From contig WHVY01000001.1 of NCBI GenBank assembly GCA_022266195.1, positions 12,586,001-12,650,000 on the forward strand: a stretch of DNA of 64,000 bases. Direction: 5' to 3'. The position numbers and the translations under genes are program-made. This document shows, one piece after another, positions 46,701 through 59,075 of this stretch (position 1 is the stretch's first letter; the number at the start of each line of letters is the position of its first letter). The notes under the pieces were generated by a model. That model had not been told where the DNA came from. It saw only the letters and a list, made by a program, of their open reading frames with translations, and did not search any database. Origin of the DNA: Tetranychus cinnabarinus (Eukaryota; Arthropoda; Arachnida; Trombidiformes; Tetranychidae).

Positions 46701-49513
46701 AACTGACTCACCTATTCCTTCATCATCTTCCTATGGAACACGACCAGCTAGTACTTCATCAATTCAGGTATCACCAATCGCACCTTTTGTATCTGCAGCG
46801 GCAATCTCAGCTCCAAACTCAGAACCGTCTTCATCTACGGCATCCTCAGTATTAATGTCCCCATCCACTGGACAAGCATCATCATCATCACCTTCGGAAA
46901 CCTCAAATTCTAATGATTCCACCCATATGTTTCCAGCTCTTAAGTTCCTCATGCGATCAGATTTTTTCAACTTATTACACCTTAATGATGAAGCACTAGC
47001 TCAATACAATAAAAGTATTTCCCTTAAACACATGATTACCAAAATTAGGCGTGATCCAAGTCATACCGCTTTTCAAAAATATCAACACAACAGAGATCTT
47101 GTTTCGCTGATAAATAAGTTTGTTGAAAGTGACCGTGAACTACCACAAGGATGGGAAAAGAAACTAGACCGAAACAATAAATGTTTTTTCATTGATCATA
47201 CAACTAAAACAACAACATTTATTGATCCCCGGTTACCCACTGAAGTTCCTCCTGTAAATCCTCACATATTAGTCATAGCACCAAGTCGTCGTCCAAATCG
47301 TGGACCACCACCTCAACAACTGTTGTACCATCATCAGCAGCCACAACCACAATCCACTTCTTCTGATGCAAATACTGCAAATAATAACACTCATCAAAAC
47401 AGTCCTGTTCCTCCACCTCGACCATCTTATCCAAATAATGTCTCATCTAGCTCATCATCAGCTTCTAGTGCCACAGCAACTTCTAATGCTACTCCTGTAC
47501 AAGTTCCTGTTGCCTACAATGAGAAAGTAGTTGCATTTTTAAGGCAACCCAATATCATGGAAATCTTAAAGGAACGTAGACCTAATATCAATTCCATGTC
47601 TTCATTGCGTGATAAAGTGATTGCAGTTAAAAACGAAGGAACGTCAGCATTAGATAGATATAGTAACGATATTGAGATGACCATTTTATTAAGTCTCTTC
47701 GAACAAGAAATCATGTCTTATATACCAATTCAGAATGCAATCTCATCAAGATCTCCACCTTCTTCGAACAATACTTCAAACCAGCCTTCAACTTCGACTC
47801 CAGCCTCAGTTTCCTCTTCAAGTATTGCTTCAAGCCACTCACACGGATCTCCTCAATCATCATCTGGACTTTCTAGAGCATCGGCTGTTCGAATACCACC
47901 TATTACAGGCTGTTCTCCTTATAGACGTGATTTTGAAGCTAAACTGCGCAATTTTTATCGTAAACTAGAGCAAAAAGGTTATGGTCAAGGTCCAAATAAA
48001 TTTAAACTTAATATAAGACGAGATCATTTGTTAGAAGATGCTTTTACAAAAATAATGTCAGCCAATTCTAAGAAAGATTTACAAAAGTCACGTCTCTATA
48101 TTAGTTTTGCTGGTGAAGAAGGTCTTGATTATGGAGGACCTTCAAGGGAGTTCTTTTTCCTTCTTTCACGAGAATTGTTTAATCCATATTATGGCCTTTT
48201 TGAGTATTCAGCTAATGACACATACACCGTTCAAGTTAGTCCCATGTCAGCTTTTGTTGATAATGCACACGAATGGTTTAGATTCAGTGGGCGAGTTCTG
48301 GGCTTGACTTTGGTTCATCAATACCTTTTGGATGCCTTTTTTACACGTCCATTCTATAAGGCCCTCCTTCGCTTGCCTTGTTCGTTATCTGATCTCGAAT
48401 ATCTGGATGCTGAATTTCATCAATCATTAAGATGGCTGAAAGAAAATGACATAAGTGATTTGGAATTAGATTTAACCTTTTCAGTTATCGAAGAGGTCGC
48501 TGGACAGGTTGTTGAAAAAGATCTTAAGCCGAGTGGAAAAAAGATTTCTGTTAATGAAAAAAATAAAAAAGAATACATTGATAGAATGGTTAAATGGAGA
48601 CTTGATCGTGGCGTTTCAGAACAAACTGAATCTTTGGTTAAAGGTTTTTACGAAGTCATTGATGCCAGACTTGTTTCAGTTTTTGATGCAAGGGAACTTG
48701 AGTTGGTTATAGCTGGTAAGTTTAAGTTAATTTATTAACACACAAAAGACAACTGATTTACTTTTATATTTTTAAAGTTGATCTTTTACAAACCCTTTAT
48801 TTGAAACTTTGAATTGAGTAGCTTAGATTTAGTTGTTTTTGTTTTAATTGTAGCTATTCTAATTGCTTTGTTACAAAGACTTTGATAACTTATATTACTA
48901 TTAATGCATTTTCATAATTCAGGGACTGCTGAGATTGATGTTTCTGACTGGCGAAAAAATACAGAGTACCGCTCTGGTTATCATGATCAGCATCCTGTTA
49001 TTCAATGGTTTTGGAAAGCAATTGAGAAAAAATTTGATAATGAGAGACGACTTAGACTTTTACAATTTGTTACTGGAACATCAAGTATACCTTACGATGG
49101 CTTCGCTGCCCTTAGAGGAAGCAATGGACCAAGAAAGTTCTGTATTGAAAAATGGGGATTGCCAACAAGTTTACCCAGGTAAATTTATCTCAAGGTTTAT
49201 CCATATTGTAAATTTTTTTTTAGCTTAATTTATTTAGATGATAAGAAGGGAATTCAATCGATTGTTTCCTTCGAAAGTTATTTCAATTTATTTAAGAAAT
49301 CATTTTTTCCTTATCTGGATATCTCTTTGATTCTGAAAAGCTTTTGACGCTTTTAATCACAAAATTAACTGGTTTCTTTGTTTTTTTTTCTGCCTATTTA
49401 GAGCTCACACTTGTTTTAATAGATTGGATCTACCGCCTTATACTTCATTTGAGATGCTTTATGAAAAATTATTACTTGCAGTTGAAGAATCATCTACTTT
49501 TGGTATCGAATGA
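43795..49513 (+). CDS. HECW: HECW-type C2-WW-WW-HECT E3 ubiquitin ligase
   Basis: Four coding exons: 43795-43885 (exon begins about 43791), 43970-48715, 48923-49178 and 49402-49513, 1734 residues. The C2 domain starts in the short first exon (ELLKFTLTNIYARNLTKR) and continues MFFNPDPYLKISIHPGE, the HECW signature. A long Ser/Gln-rich region follows, including an almost pure Asp/Glu run (about 45540-45780). WW1 is near residue 803 (LPPNWEARIDSHGRVFYVDH), then the HECW helix and WW2 near 1088 (LPQGWEKKLDRNNKCFFIDH, second Trp replaced by Phe as in human HECW). The HECT domain runs from about 1381 with the ubiquitin-thioester Cys in HTCFNRLDLPPY (codon 49412-49414). The end, STFGIE, matches the family. 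The long vertebrate N-terminus before C2 is missing or in unseen exons. Confidence 0.93.
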
Positions 49514-49544
49514 AAATGTGCAACTTACTTTCATCATCACAATT

Positions 49545-49550
49545 AATAAA
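49545..49550 (+). terminator. Poly(A) signal of the HECW gene
   Basis: AATAAA 32 bp after the HECW stop codon, which would give a very short 3' UTR. Confidence 0.5.
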
Positions 49551-49686
49551 AGAAATACTTTTTCAACAAAAAAACTTGGAATATTTTCCTGCATTCGCAT
49601 AAGATTTAAAATCTAGCAACTCCTCTACGGGCCACCTGAAGCTGCTTAATTTTCAAATTATTCACTCTTTCAGCGTTTCGCATTAT

Positions 49687-50116
49687 TCAATCTAAGTTCA
49701 ACGAGAGCGATTTATGGACTAAGAAAAGTTTAAGTTTACAATTAGCGTTACATATCAACGAAGTCAAATCATCCTGTTGAGCATTGAGACAATAATACGA
49801 TAAGACAAGCGTGTTCAAGGTTATTTCATCACCCATTGTGATAGAAGATGAAACGAAAAGATGAGAATAGATTGCGTCATTAACAGACCCAGGTATCAAG
49901 GAAACCTTATGAATCGAGTGCCGGACATCATGTTATTAACTTCCAAACCAATAATTTTAGTTTGATTTTACTGTCCGAAGGTACATTGCGACTTTTCAAA
50001 CTGTCTACGTGAAAATCATGTGTACCGATTGAAAGATTGTAATAAAAATGGTTCACCAAGTCTGGTTTTTTAACGGAAAAAAACGAACTTAACCATCTAA
50101 ATAAATGAATAATCAA
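49687..50116 (-). pseudogene. Coding-like broken antisense fragment, unidentified
   Basis: Two consecutive minus-strand frames, 50116-49928 and about 49940-49687, have protein-like composition and local GC above the surroundings. The first includes KKPDLVNHFYYNLSIGTHDF and KIKLKLLVWK; the second includes SVNDAIYSHLFVSSSITMGD, YYCLNAQQDDLTSLICNANC and KLKLFLVHKSLSL. They are in different frames with only about 35 bp available for an intron, and phases do not match, so a frameshifted relic is more likely than an intact gene. I do not recognise the family. Confidence 0.3.
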
Positions 50117-51111
50117 GCAAAGTGATAATCTTTAAACTCTAAATTTCCTCTTTTCTCATTCTTCTTCATGTTCCTCCATGAAAAGTCAGTAACTGATCCT
50201 TATTCAGTGTATCAATATTTCCTTGTGACCTTTTCTTACTATTATTTTACTCAATTTATGCTGCTCGTTTTAACCTTGATCTGATAAATTTTATCTCTTA
50301 TAATTTTAAAATAAAAACTTGAAACAAAACAAAACGAAAATGCCTTTTTTAATTAACCAACAATTTGTCATCAAATTGAAAAAATAGATTTACTATATGC
50401 GTAATTGATTCTCATAACCATGCAATCAACTTCCCTTGTATCTTGCCTTGAATTATAAATACTAATTTTGTCCCATCAAACCAAATATCCATTGAAAGTA
50501 TAAATGGACACTAAACCTTCACAGTGATTGACCATCTGAACATTGATTCGAGACGATCATTTCCAAATGAATTAACGATAGCACTTTTACTTTTACTTGA
50601 AACACTGATTCTTCACTAATTAGTACAATGTTAACCATCGCCAAATTTATGACTAAATTTAAGTCCATATTTAAGTTGCTGTCTTGCTCATATAAACCAT
50701 GAAATTGTACTTCAATTGATTGACTTAAGCAGCAAAATATTACAATCAGCAATTTGTTTCCTCTTATTTTATTTAAGGATCAACTTGATTCAACCTACAT
50801 CAGGTTACGTCAAACCTTAAAATGCGTTTGTTTTCCCGCGTTTCACTTCTCTTTCTCTTCTTTCCTTTTCTTTCCCAATTTTACTTTCGCATTTACCTTT
50901 CATTGAGTTACCTCCCACAATTGAATCGCCGTAAACATTTTAGTTTAGTTAGAAACAATTTAGTTAACAACAATCTCTGGCTCAGTCAGAATCCCTTAAA
51001 CTTGTGGTTAAAATCAACTCTCAACACAACTTTTATTTAATTTGTTTTCATCAAATTGAGTTTACGACATTCATCATTGATTAACTAAATTAGTCAATTT
51101 AATCAATAAAA

Positions 51112-54100
51112 ATGCCTCCATTCTCATCGAATCCCAGTCTTTTAAGTAAATCCAGTGATCACCATGAGACGCTAATTCATTATCCATTGTCTCATCCCAA
51201 TCAAGTGCCAATTGTTGAAGATGTTGAAGAAGAAGAAGAAATGAAAGACGATTTAGTTCCTGAAGATGAAGTCCACAAACCAATGGATTCAGTGAAACCC
51301 AAAACAGATCAATCTTTTATTTACATCGACAATTCAAATTGGTCAATAGTTTGGACTAATGTTATCTTCTTTATAATACTTCACGCTGTCCACATTTATG
51401 GGATTTATTACTTAATCAAGATTAAACCATATCCAAGTTGGATATTTTGTAAGTATATAATTGATCTGCTAATCTAATTGTTCAACACAGTTTAATTGCG
51501 AAAAACTAGCTAAGTGTGAATCCCGTTTACCATTAAAAATTTGTCAAGTAAATCACAATTGAATTGTTTTTCGGAAATGTCTTGCCAAACAGTAATTAAG
51601 ATCAGTGTGTTAACTGACCTGACAATACTGATTTGGTCAACAATTTGAGCAGCGGAAACCGTTGAATGAGTCAACAAAATATGCTTATTTGCATCAATAA
51701 CTGTGATTTGACAAATTTTGATTGTGTTGACCATAAAAAAAAGAAATGAAAACAAATGCAAATGTTTGCCTTGTTGGGTGTAAATCAATTTACTTTTAAA
51801 TATTTGTATTTCCAATTTAGTTAACAATGTTCGCATCAACAATTGAAATTAGAATCTTTTCTTTCCTTGTTTAAACACTTCGAACTTGAACTTGATTAAG
51901 ATTGCTGAATCCTTAACTCAATCATTTAGCTGTGAATGAAAGAAGCCAAAAAATGACGAATTAAAAAGAGGTTTGGTGAAAGTAAAACAGCTTCAGGTTA
52001 AGGAAAGGCAATCTTTTAAAGATAACCCAAAAGACTCAACTTAGACCAGAACTTGAAATATTTCACCCAACTTAGACGGCTTGTTGAAACAAAATGAAAC
52101 ATTGATTGAAACTGAATTGATATCAAGACTAATATTGTCTGGAAAAAAACCTCAACATGATTTGTTGTGTCCCAATTAGGTCAACAACAGACAGTACTGT
52201 TGACCAAAAGTGACATTTAACGTTGATTCTAAATCGTTTAACTCTTGTCATCTAAACAGCATGGTTTTGGGGCACTTGGGGAGGCTTTGGTATAACTGCT
52301 GGAGCACATCGTCTTTGGTCACATCGATCTTATAAAGCTCGACTTCCATTGAGGATCTTTCTCATGATTGGTCAAACCATTGCTGGTCAGGTAATTGTTG
52401 TCTCTTCATTTCGCAACTATTTCAATCTCAATTAGTAAACACATTATGTTCAAAGTTAATTACGTTAACATGTCCGATAGTCACAACTTTCAAAGCTTTA
52501 CTCTTCTACCATTTATCATAGTTTAACATCTTACCAAAGCTAAACAATCAACTGTCCACAATAATTAAATCACAAATGTGGCCAGTTTACAGTCAAAATG
52601 GTAACATACTTTTTTGGTCATTGTTACCAAAACAACAATTTAATCGTTGAATCTGTTTAATATTTTATTCTTAGCCTTAAATCTTCACACATCAATCATT
52701 GTATTTTAATAAGTGTTGCTCAATGATTGTAATGCAATTTTAATTGAAATTAACTTGAATAATTTTGGTTTAAATAACCATTAATCCAAAGACCAGAAAA
52801 ACAAAACAAATCATCTTCAATTGATAAACCCAAACCAGAAAAAGCTATTATTATTTTATATTGGTTTTGAACGGCAGCCAAAAAAGTAACACTTTAAAAG
52901 TAATTTTAAATTTTAATAAAATGCTGATTTGGAACGGAAAAAATAAAACTAAATAAGTTAATCAACAATTTACGTTACAATCTTGATCTTTAAACCAATT
53001 TTCCCTATTTTGATTGCTCAACAAGAAACTTGTAAGTGATCCTTAAACACTTACTGACCAGTATTTCCTTATGACCTTTCCTTTACTTTTAACTTCATTT
53101 TTGCACCATTTCAACCTTGATTGGTTAATTGAATTTCATCAAATTCATTTTCAATTCCATAGTTAATGCGGTTGAACATCATGCTGATTAGGATTCATCA
53201 ATTTGCTTAACAGTTTACCAACAATGAAAGTTGATTCTTAATTTGTTATTTTATTTGCCATTTTATGGCTCTTTTATTGATCATTGTAATGCCATTGTTT
53301 AATCATGTTGATGTTTATTAATTGTTTATTATTGAAAGGCTGTGTGATAATCAAAGACTCATTTTATGGTCAATTTTGATTGTTTCAATGATAATTTGTT
53401 CATAAATCACGTAGACTTTACAATTTAATGTCAGTTTAATGATTGCTTTAGTTCATGTCATTCACCAGTTTGCTATTGAGTTTAATTTTTGCAATTTAAA
53501 ATCTGTCTTCTTTGTCTAATTCAATTTGATTCAATTGGTTATACTTTTGGTCACAATTTAAGGTGGATAAGGTCAGTTAATGTTTTAATGTCAAGATTGT
53601 CTCATCATTAAACTGAACAGAAACGGGTTAATTAAGATTGTCACGAAATAATATTCACATTTTTCATCTCATTATATTGTTTTCAAATGATCTGAACATC
53701 ATTCAAAGTGACCTTTAGATTGAAAATTTAGTGTTTATTGAAAATGGAAAGAAAATTTTTTCAATTTTTAAACATTGAAATCTCAGCTTTTTGTTTTATT
53801 GCTGTCAAACAACAGTCAAATTTGATTAGGAAATGATAAAATAGACTGAATTGTCTGTTGATTCAGTTGTTTGTAAATAAGAGTTATAACAATAGACTGA
53901 TGAACAAACCTACGCTTTGGTTGCCCATCAGTTGCACAAATCAGGTTCAATATTCACGTTCAATCTTAGTTGATTTATTTCAATGATAATTATAATCAAC
54001 TCCAATCAACACTTTATTTGTAAATTTCCCAAAAGGAAGATACAGACTGTTTCAGGTGACCTTTTGTATCATGAAAATTACCATTTAATAAATACAATCC

Positions 54101-55062
54101 ATTTTGATTGGCAATCTTCAATTTCAATGCAAATGTTCAAGGTAAACAAAACAATCAAATTAATTGTTTCAATTCTTTTCTCCAGAATAACCTCTATGTT
54201 TGGTCCAGAGATCATCGAGTTCACCATAAATTTTCTGAAACCGATGCCGATCCTCACAATTCCCATCGAGGTTTCTTCTTCGCTCACATGGGCTGGTTAT
54301 TATTCAAGAAGCATCCAGATGTGCTTAAAAAAGGCAAAACACTGGACTGTTCAGATCTAATGAAAGATCCTGTTGTTAGGTTTCAAGTCAGGTAACAATG
54401 ACAGATTTCCCTGGATCATTAAATTTCAAGTTTTTCTCCATCTAACAGATGAAACATTCATAACTTTTACTAATCAAATCTGGAATCTTGAAATTTTAAA
54501 TTCTGTTCCAAATCCCAATTCAAACCAATCCTAATGTTGATCTAAAAGTTGACAGTGTCATGAAAACACTTTTCCCTCTTTAACTAATCATATTGAACAG
54601 AATAACTTGAACTATTCTTTATTTACCAGATATTACTATTGGTTGTTACTTGTCTGGGGAATGTTGATTCCATGGTTGGTTCCTGTTTTCCTTTGGAATG
54701 AAACCCTTTCTGGTTCATTTTTGATCAACGTCATCTCTCGCTATGTAACAAGTCTTCACTGTACTTGGTTCGTCAACAGTACAGCCCATATGTTTGGAAA
54801 CCGACCTTACAACCACAAGATTGGTCCATGTGAAAATTTGTTTGTCTCTTATGGTGCTCATGGTGAAGGTTATCACAATTATCATCACACCTTTCCATAT
54901 GATTATGCGACAAGTGAACTTGGCTTTTCACTCAACATTACCAAAGTGTTTATCGATACTGCAGCCTATTTTGGGTTGGCTTACGATTTAAAAAGGGTTT
55001 CAAGATCAATCATTGAAAAGCGGAAAGCTGCCGTTGAAAAAGCTCTCCAAGTTGAATCTTGA
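51112..55062 (+). CDS. Acyl-CoA delta-9 desaturase
   Basis: Four coding exons: 51112-51448, 52260-52390, 54186-54391 and 54630-55062, 368 residues, with intron 2 of about 1.8 kb. An acidic N-terminal stretch (EDVEEEEEMKDD) precedes the first membrane helices (NVIFFIILHAVHIYGIYYLI). All three histidine boxes that bind the di-iron centre are present: HRLWSH (129-134), HRVHH (166-170) and HNYHH (307-311, in EGYHNYHHTFP). Flanking HRSYKARLPLRI and ETDADPHNSHRGFFFAHMGW are typical of arthropod delta-9 acyl-CoA desaturases of the ER, which introduce the first double bond in stearoyl/palmitoyl-CoA with cytochrome b5. The regiospecificity is inferred from family only. The C-terminal basic helix (RSIIEKRKAAVEKAL) is cytosolic. 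Confidence 0.93.
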
Positions 55063-55243
55063 ATGACAAATTAAATTAACATGGACCCAGACTCATGACA
55101 AACTGTTGCCAAAGTGAACTTATTTGTAAATCAAATTTTATCCTTATTATTATATAATGATGTAAAATAGATCAATTTTTTTCTACCATTTCTTTGTATA
55201 TCTCAATTTTTTCACTGTTATTTACATTCAACTCTTTTCTGTT

Positions 55244-55249
55244 AATAAA
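55244..55249 (+). terminator. Poly(A) signal of the desaturase gene
   Basis: AATAAA about 180 bp after the desaturase stop, on the coding strand, followed by a T-rich stretch. Confidence 0.5.
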
Positions 55250-55518
55250 GCTTAATGAGAAAACGTTTAAAATTGATTTTCATCATTAATTGTGATCAAT
55301 CTGTTTTCAATGAATAGCTTGTTGACTTGAACTTGAACTTGATTATTGAAGCCTCTCTTCTGTTGTTAAGCAGCTTCAAGTTTTTGTTTATAAATGAACA
55401 AAAAAAAGTGAAAACACTTTTTTACCCAAAAATGTTTCAAAAGGTTTAACAGTGAAAGTGAAACGTTGCTTCAGGTAAAAAGGTAAATCTGCACGTAAGC
55501 ACACTTTAGTTTTCCTTT

Positions 55519-55671
55519 TTAATGGACATCAGCCTCTTCAGGATCCTCATTATCTGATGTCTCCATCTTAGGCCAGTCTATTTGATTCCATTTTACATTC
55601 GTTAGCCTGTCAACAGATGAGGCATCTTCAAATGACGGTATTGAATCAACATTATTTAGGAAAAAAACCCT
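55519..55671 (-). other. Possible terminal coding exon or relic
   Basis: A minus-strand open frame of about 50 codons ends at a TAA (55521-55519). It encodes acidic, protein-like sequence: VDSIPSFEDASSVDRL, VKWNQIDWPKMETSDN, then EDPEEADVH. Local GC is higher than in the flanks. A possible preceding exon fragment with a CAG/GTAGCC donor lies near 55779-55820 in compatible phase, but its partner acceptor is weak. No start codon context, domain or further exons were found up to 59 kb. It may be the 3' end of an unrecognised gene or a remnant. Confidence 0.25.
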
Positions 55672-58600
55672 CAACATTAATTTTTGTTTGTTATATTACA
55701 CTGTTTTAGGATCACTTTCAAGATAATTAGGTCAACATCTTAAAGAAGCTTTACTGTTAACTTCATGGCTACCTGCAGGAATCTTGTAATTGAAGCTTCA
55801 TTTCAAATACAGCTGATTGATTGATTTCTAATTTGTTAACATTAATTGTCGTTTCTACATAACTAATAATAATTGATAACTTTCATTTATATCATTCTGA
55901 AACAAGAAACCAAGTTAATCATTAATGAAAACCTTGAAGAGTCAAAATTCAAGTAAAGCAAGGATAAATGTATCCAAAAACAAATCGATATTATTTTTGC
56001 AGTGAATTTAACTCATTCCCTGGTATTTGTCAATAAATACATGATCTTTGGTGAGGATTTTGTGTTTGAAATTAACTATCTTCATGAGGATACTCTAATT
56101 AAAAATGCAAGACACTGAGCTGCTTTTATTACGATCTGAAAGTCCCACTGAGACAATATCGGAGAAGCTGTTGTATTGAAATGTTGCGATCGGTCATTCA
56201 AAACTGTTGATCTTCATCTAGATCATTAATGAATATAAATTAACAAACTTGTCAAGAATGGGAAATCTATTAATAAATTGGGCAAAATTGGCGATTTTAG
56301 TTGTTTAAGGCGGTTTGGTTTACTTTTAAACAGTTAACAAGATGAGCTATTTAAAACTACTGGGAGACTCAGTTGCCAGCTGAGAATTGAAATAATCAAA
56401 TTTTTAGTTTACAATATCGTTTTATTGACAATTTTAGTTGTCTTTTTATAAGAGTACATTATTAACTTACCTAGAGACAATCACAGACAACAAAGAAATA
56501 GCAACGATGTTTATCCTTCTTACACTCAGCTGGCTATTTTGAACGTTATTAGTTTACACAAATTGAAGTTCAATTTTATTGACTGATCGTTTTTTAATTA
56601 AACTGCACTGCCATCTTTGGTCGAGAAATCACACTTGATAAAAGCAACTTTCAATTTACAAATTATAAGCTTTACTTGATGAAAGTTATTAATAGCTTTA
56701 TTAAACGCTTTCGCCATCTATTATTTTCAAAATCAGTATTTATACTCAACAATCAACTGATTTGTATCAAAAGAACGAGAATTCATTGTATAACGGTTTT
56801 CCCCTTTAATGTGCTCAAGCAAAACATCTGATCAAACTAATCAAGTCTTGAGGAGCATCAATTTTCCAGTTTAATCTGCTTCAAACACGATTCAAATTTG
56901 GTTGTTGTTTTAAAAGTTCAGCAGAATTGTTTTATCATATTTCTCCACTGATTTAGGCTTAAATGATATAACCAAATGAAAGGTGAATACAAGGAATGTA
57001 TCTTAGATGTAGATCTTAAGCATGAAAAAATACTTTAGTATTGGCTATTTAACTAACCATAAGTGTCTTTGCTCTCAGATTTTAGTTCAAGCTCATAAAA
57101 CTATCTCTGAATTTATGGTAAAAAACTGAGATAATTCAATCCATGAAATCCATAGAAGGCAATTGAACATAAATTGACTCACTGAATGAGTTTGCTTTGA
57201 AACCTTGCAATAAACTCTGGATTTAGTTTCAATGAATTGAACTTCAATATCTAATCTGGTAAAAGATGTTTGGCATTTTTAAATTTCAAATAACTTGTCA
57301 TTTCATTGCTGAATCAATCGTTTAAACAATAGCTTTTTTCAGAGTGAAATTCAATCGATAATTGTAAAATGAAATAATGACGACTCACTTATCATCTAAC
57401 AATGTTTTAAAAGCAAATCCAAAACGATTTAATTGTTAATATACTTTACAAGGTAACATTGGCAAATAATAGCCTCAATTGTTTATTGATTTATTTGGGC
57501 TAAAGGCATAAGCTGATTGTTATTGTAATTTGTGTGAAAACAAAGGCAGATAATGAGTTGAATAAATCTTGTAAATCAATCGATTTCTGATTGCTAATCG
57601 TAGTTTAGTGATGAAAGCAAAAGTAATTAATTGATTCTTTGGTCATGGTTACTATTGAGAAGTAGTAAAACCTTGATTGAGAAAAATATGATTATGATAA
57701 CTGACAAGATGAATCTATTATCAGTCAATTAAACAGTTTACCTGAAGCAATGTAAATGTTGATCAATGTAGTCTAATGAGACTAATTAGTATTAGATGAG
57801 TTTAATTTCAAGTAGAACGAGGTTTGAAAGGAAATCAAATCAATGATAAGTTAATGGAGAGACCAAAGATATTGATGGAAGCACAATCAACCTTTACAAT
57901 TTATTAACTAACCAAGGTTCGAGACTTATATTTGATTCATTTGTTGATCACTTTTGCGCTAAAAATCAATTTTTTAACATAAAAACGATCAATAAATTCA
58001 ATATTAATGTGTTTTTCATTGTCAATTGAAAACCATTTCTTGGTGGATTAAGCTTGAGAAGCAATCTTTTGTTTCAACTGATACTTGTTTATATCATTAA
58101 TATGATAAATCACTTGAAATTGATTGAACACTGGCATGATTGTCATTATAAATATTATCCCATAATGATGTAATTAACAGGATTTCCTGAATTGATTTAC
58201 TTGACTAGCTATTTTGTTGCCATTTTTGTTTTTGTTTGCTTCTCATTAAACAATAAAAGACTTCAATTTCATTCTGTTGCTACTTTTCAAGTTTATATCA
58301 AATTTTACACTTGATGCACTTTTATGGATTTTAATTTTACATTTCAACTAATCTTTGAACCAAATTAACAAATCTGTTATCATTAAGCAACATTTTATAA
58401 ATAAATGCCTTTTTTCATTCCAATAAATATAACTTTACCTTGAGATGGAAAAGAGTTGAGTGTATTTTTAAACAAATTTGGGTTAAAATACCCAAAAATA
58501 AATGAAAATCTTGGTGAATTTGTTCACAACGATTTCGATTAATCTTTCCAACAGACTTTTCAGAATGATTAAATTATTTATTCATTCACATAAACGTCTA

Positions 58601-59075
58601 TCATTAAAAATGGGCGAAACAATTATGTTTAATAGCTAAAATGATCAATTTGATTGAATGATTTACCGAAAGTCAAATATTAACAGAGAAAACAAATTAA
58701 GAGTCATTTTTACTTAGAAATGGTTTTTCATAAAAGTACATTATCATTTGTTTTGACTAGCTTTGTTTGAATAGTTGTTTTTTATCGTAAAATTCATTTG
58801 AAACTGTTACAATTATTTGGGTAATTTAATTTCTTGTTAAATCGTTTCTGGTAACAATTTATTTCGGTGGATTTTTGGTCAGCTTTGGGTGCTGGTGAGA
58901 ACCAGAAAAATTGGAACGCCATCTTTTGTTAACTTTGTAAACTTTAGTAATCGAGTGAAAAATCGATTAGGTGTTGAGTAAAAATGAAAATGATTTTCAG
59001 AGATGAATTTTCATTGCTATCATTGCTAGTTTTACGGTGTTGAGGTGAATTAGTGAGGATTTTTATTCATCTGTT
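55672..59075. other. Intergenic, no gene seen; PP1 promoter at end
   Basis: AT-rich with no convincing gene. A GC-richer patch at about 56100-56220 has short frames on both strands (for example MQDTELLLLRSESPTETISE on plus), but all are interrupted. From about 58912 the sequence matches the duplicated segment at 41470 and must include the PP1 promoter and leader. Confidence 0.4.

Larger units (their letters stand above)
49514..51111. other. HECW 3' flank and desaturase promoter region
   Basis: Contains the HECW AATAAA (49545-49550), a coding-like antisense fragment (49687-50116), and a pyrimidine-rich stretch at about 50840-50900 that looks like desaturase leader. The minus-strand frame at 50519-50752 and others show no domain. 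Confidence 0.4.

Noticed and set aside
54078..54287. Minus-strand frame of 69 codons in the desaturase region
   Set aside because: Antisense of desaturase exon 3 and its upstream intron.
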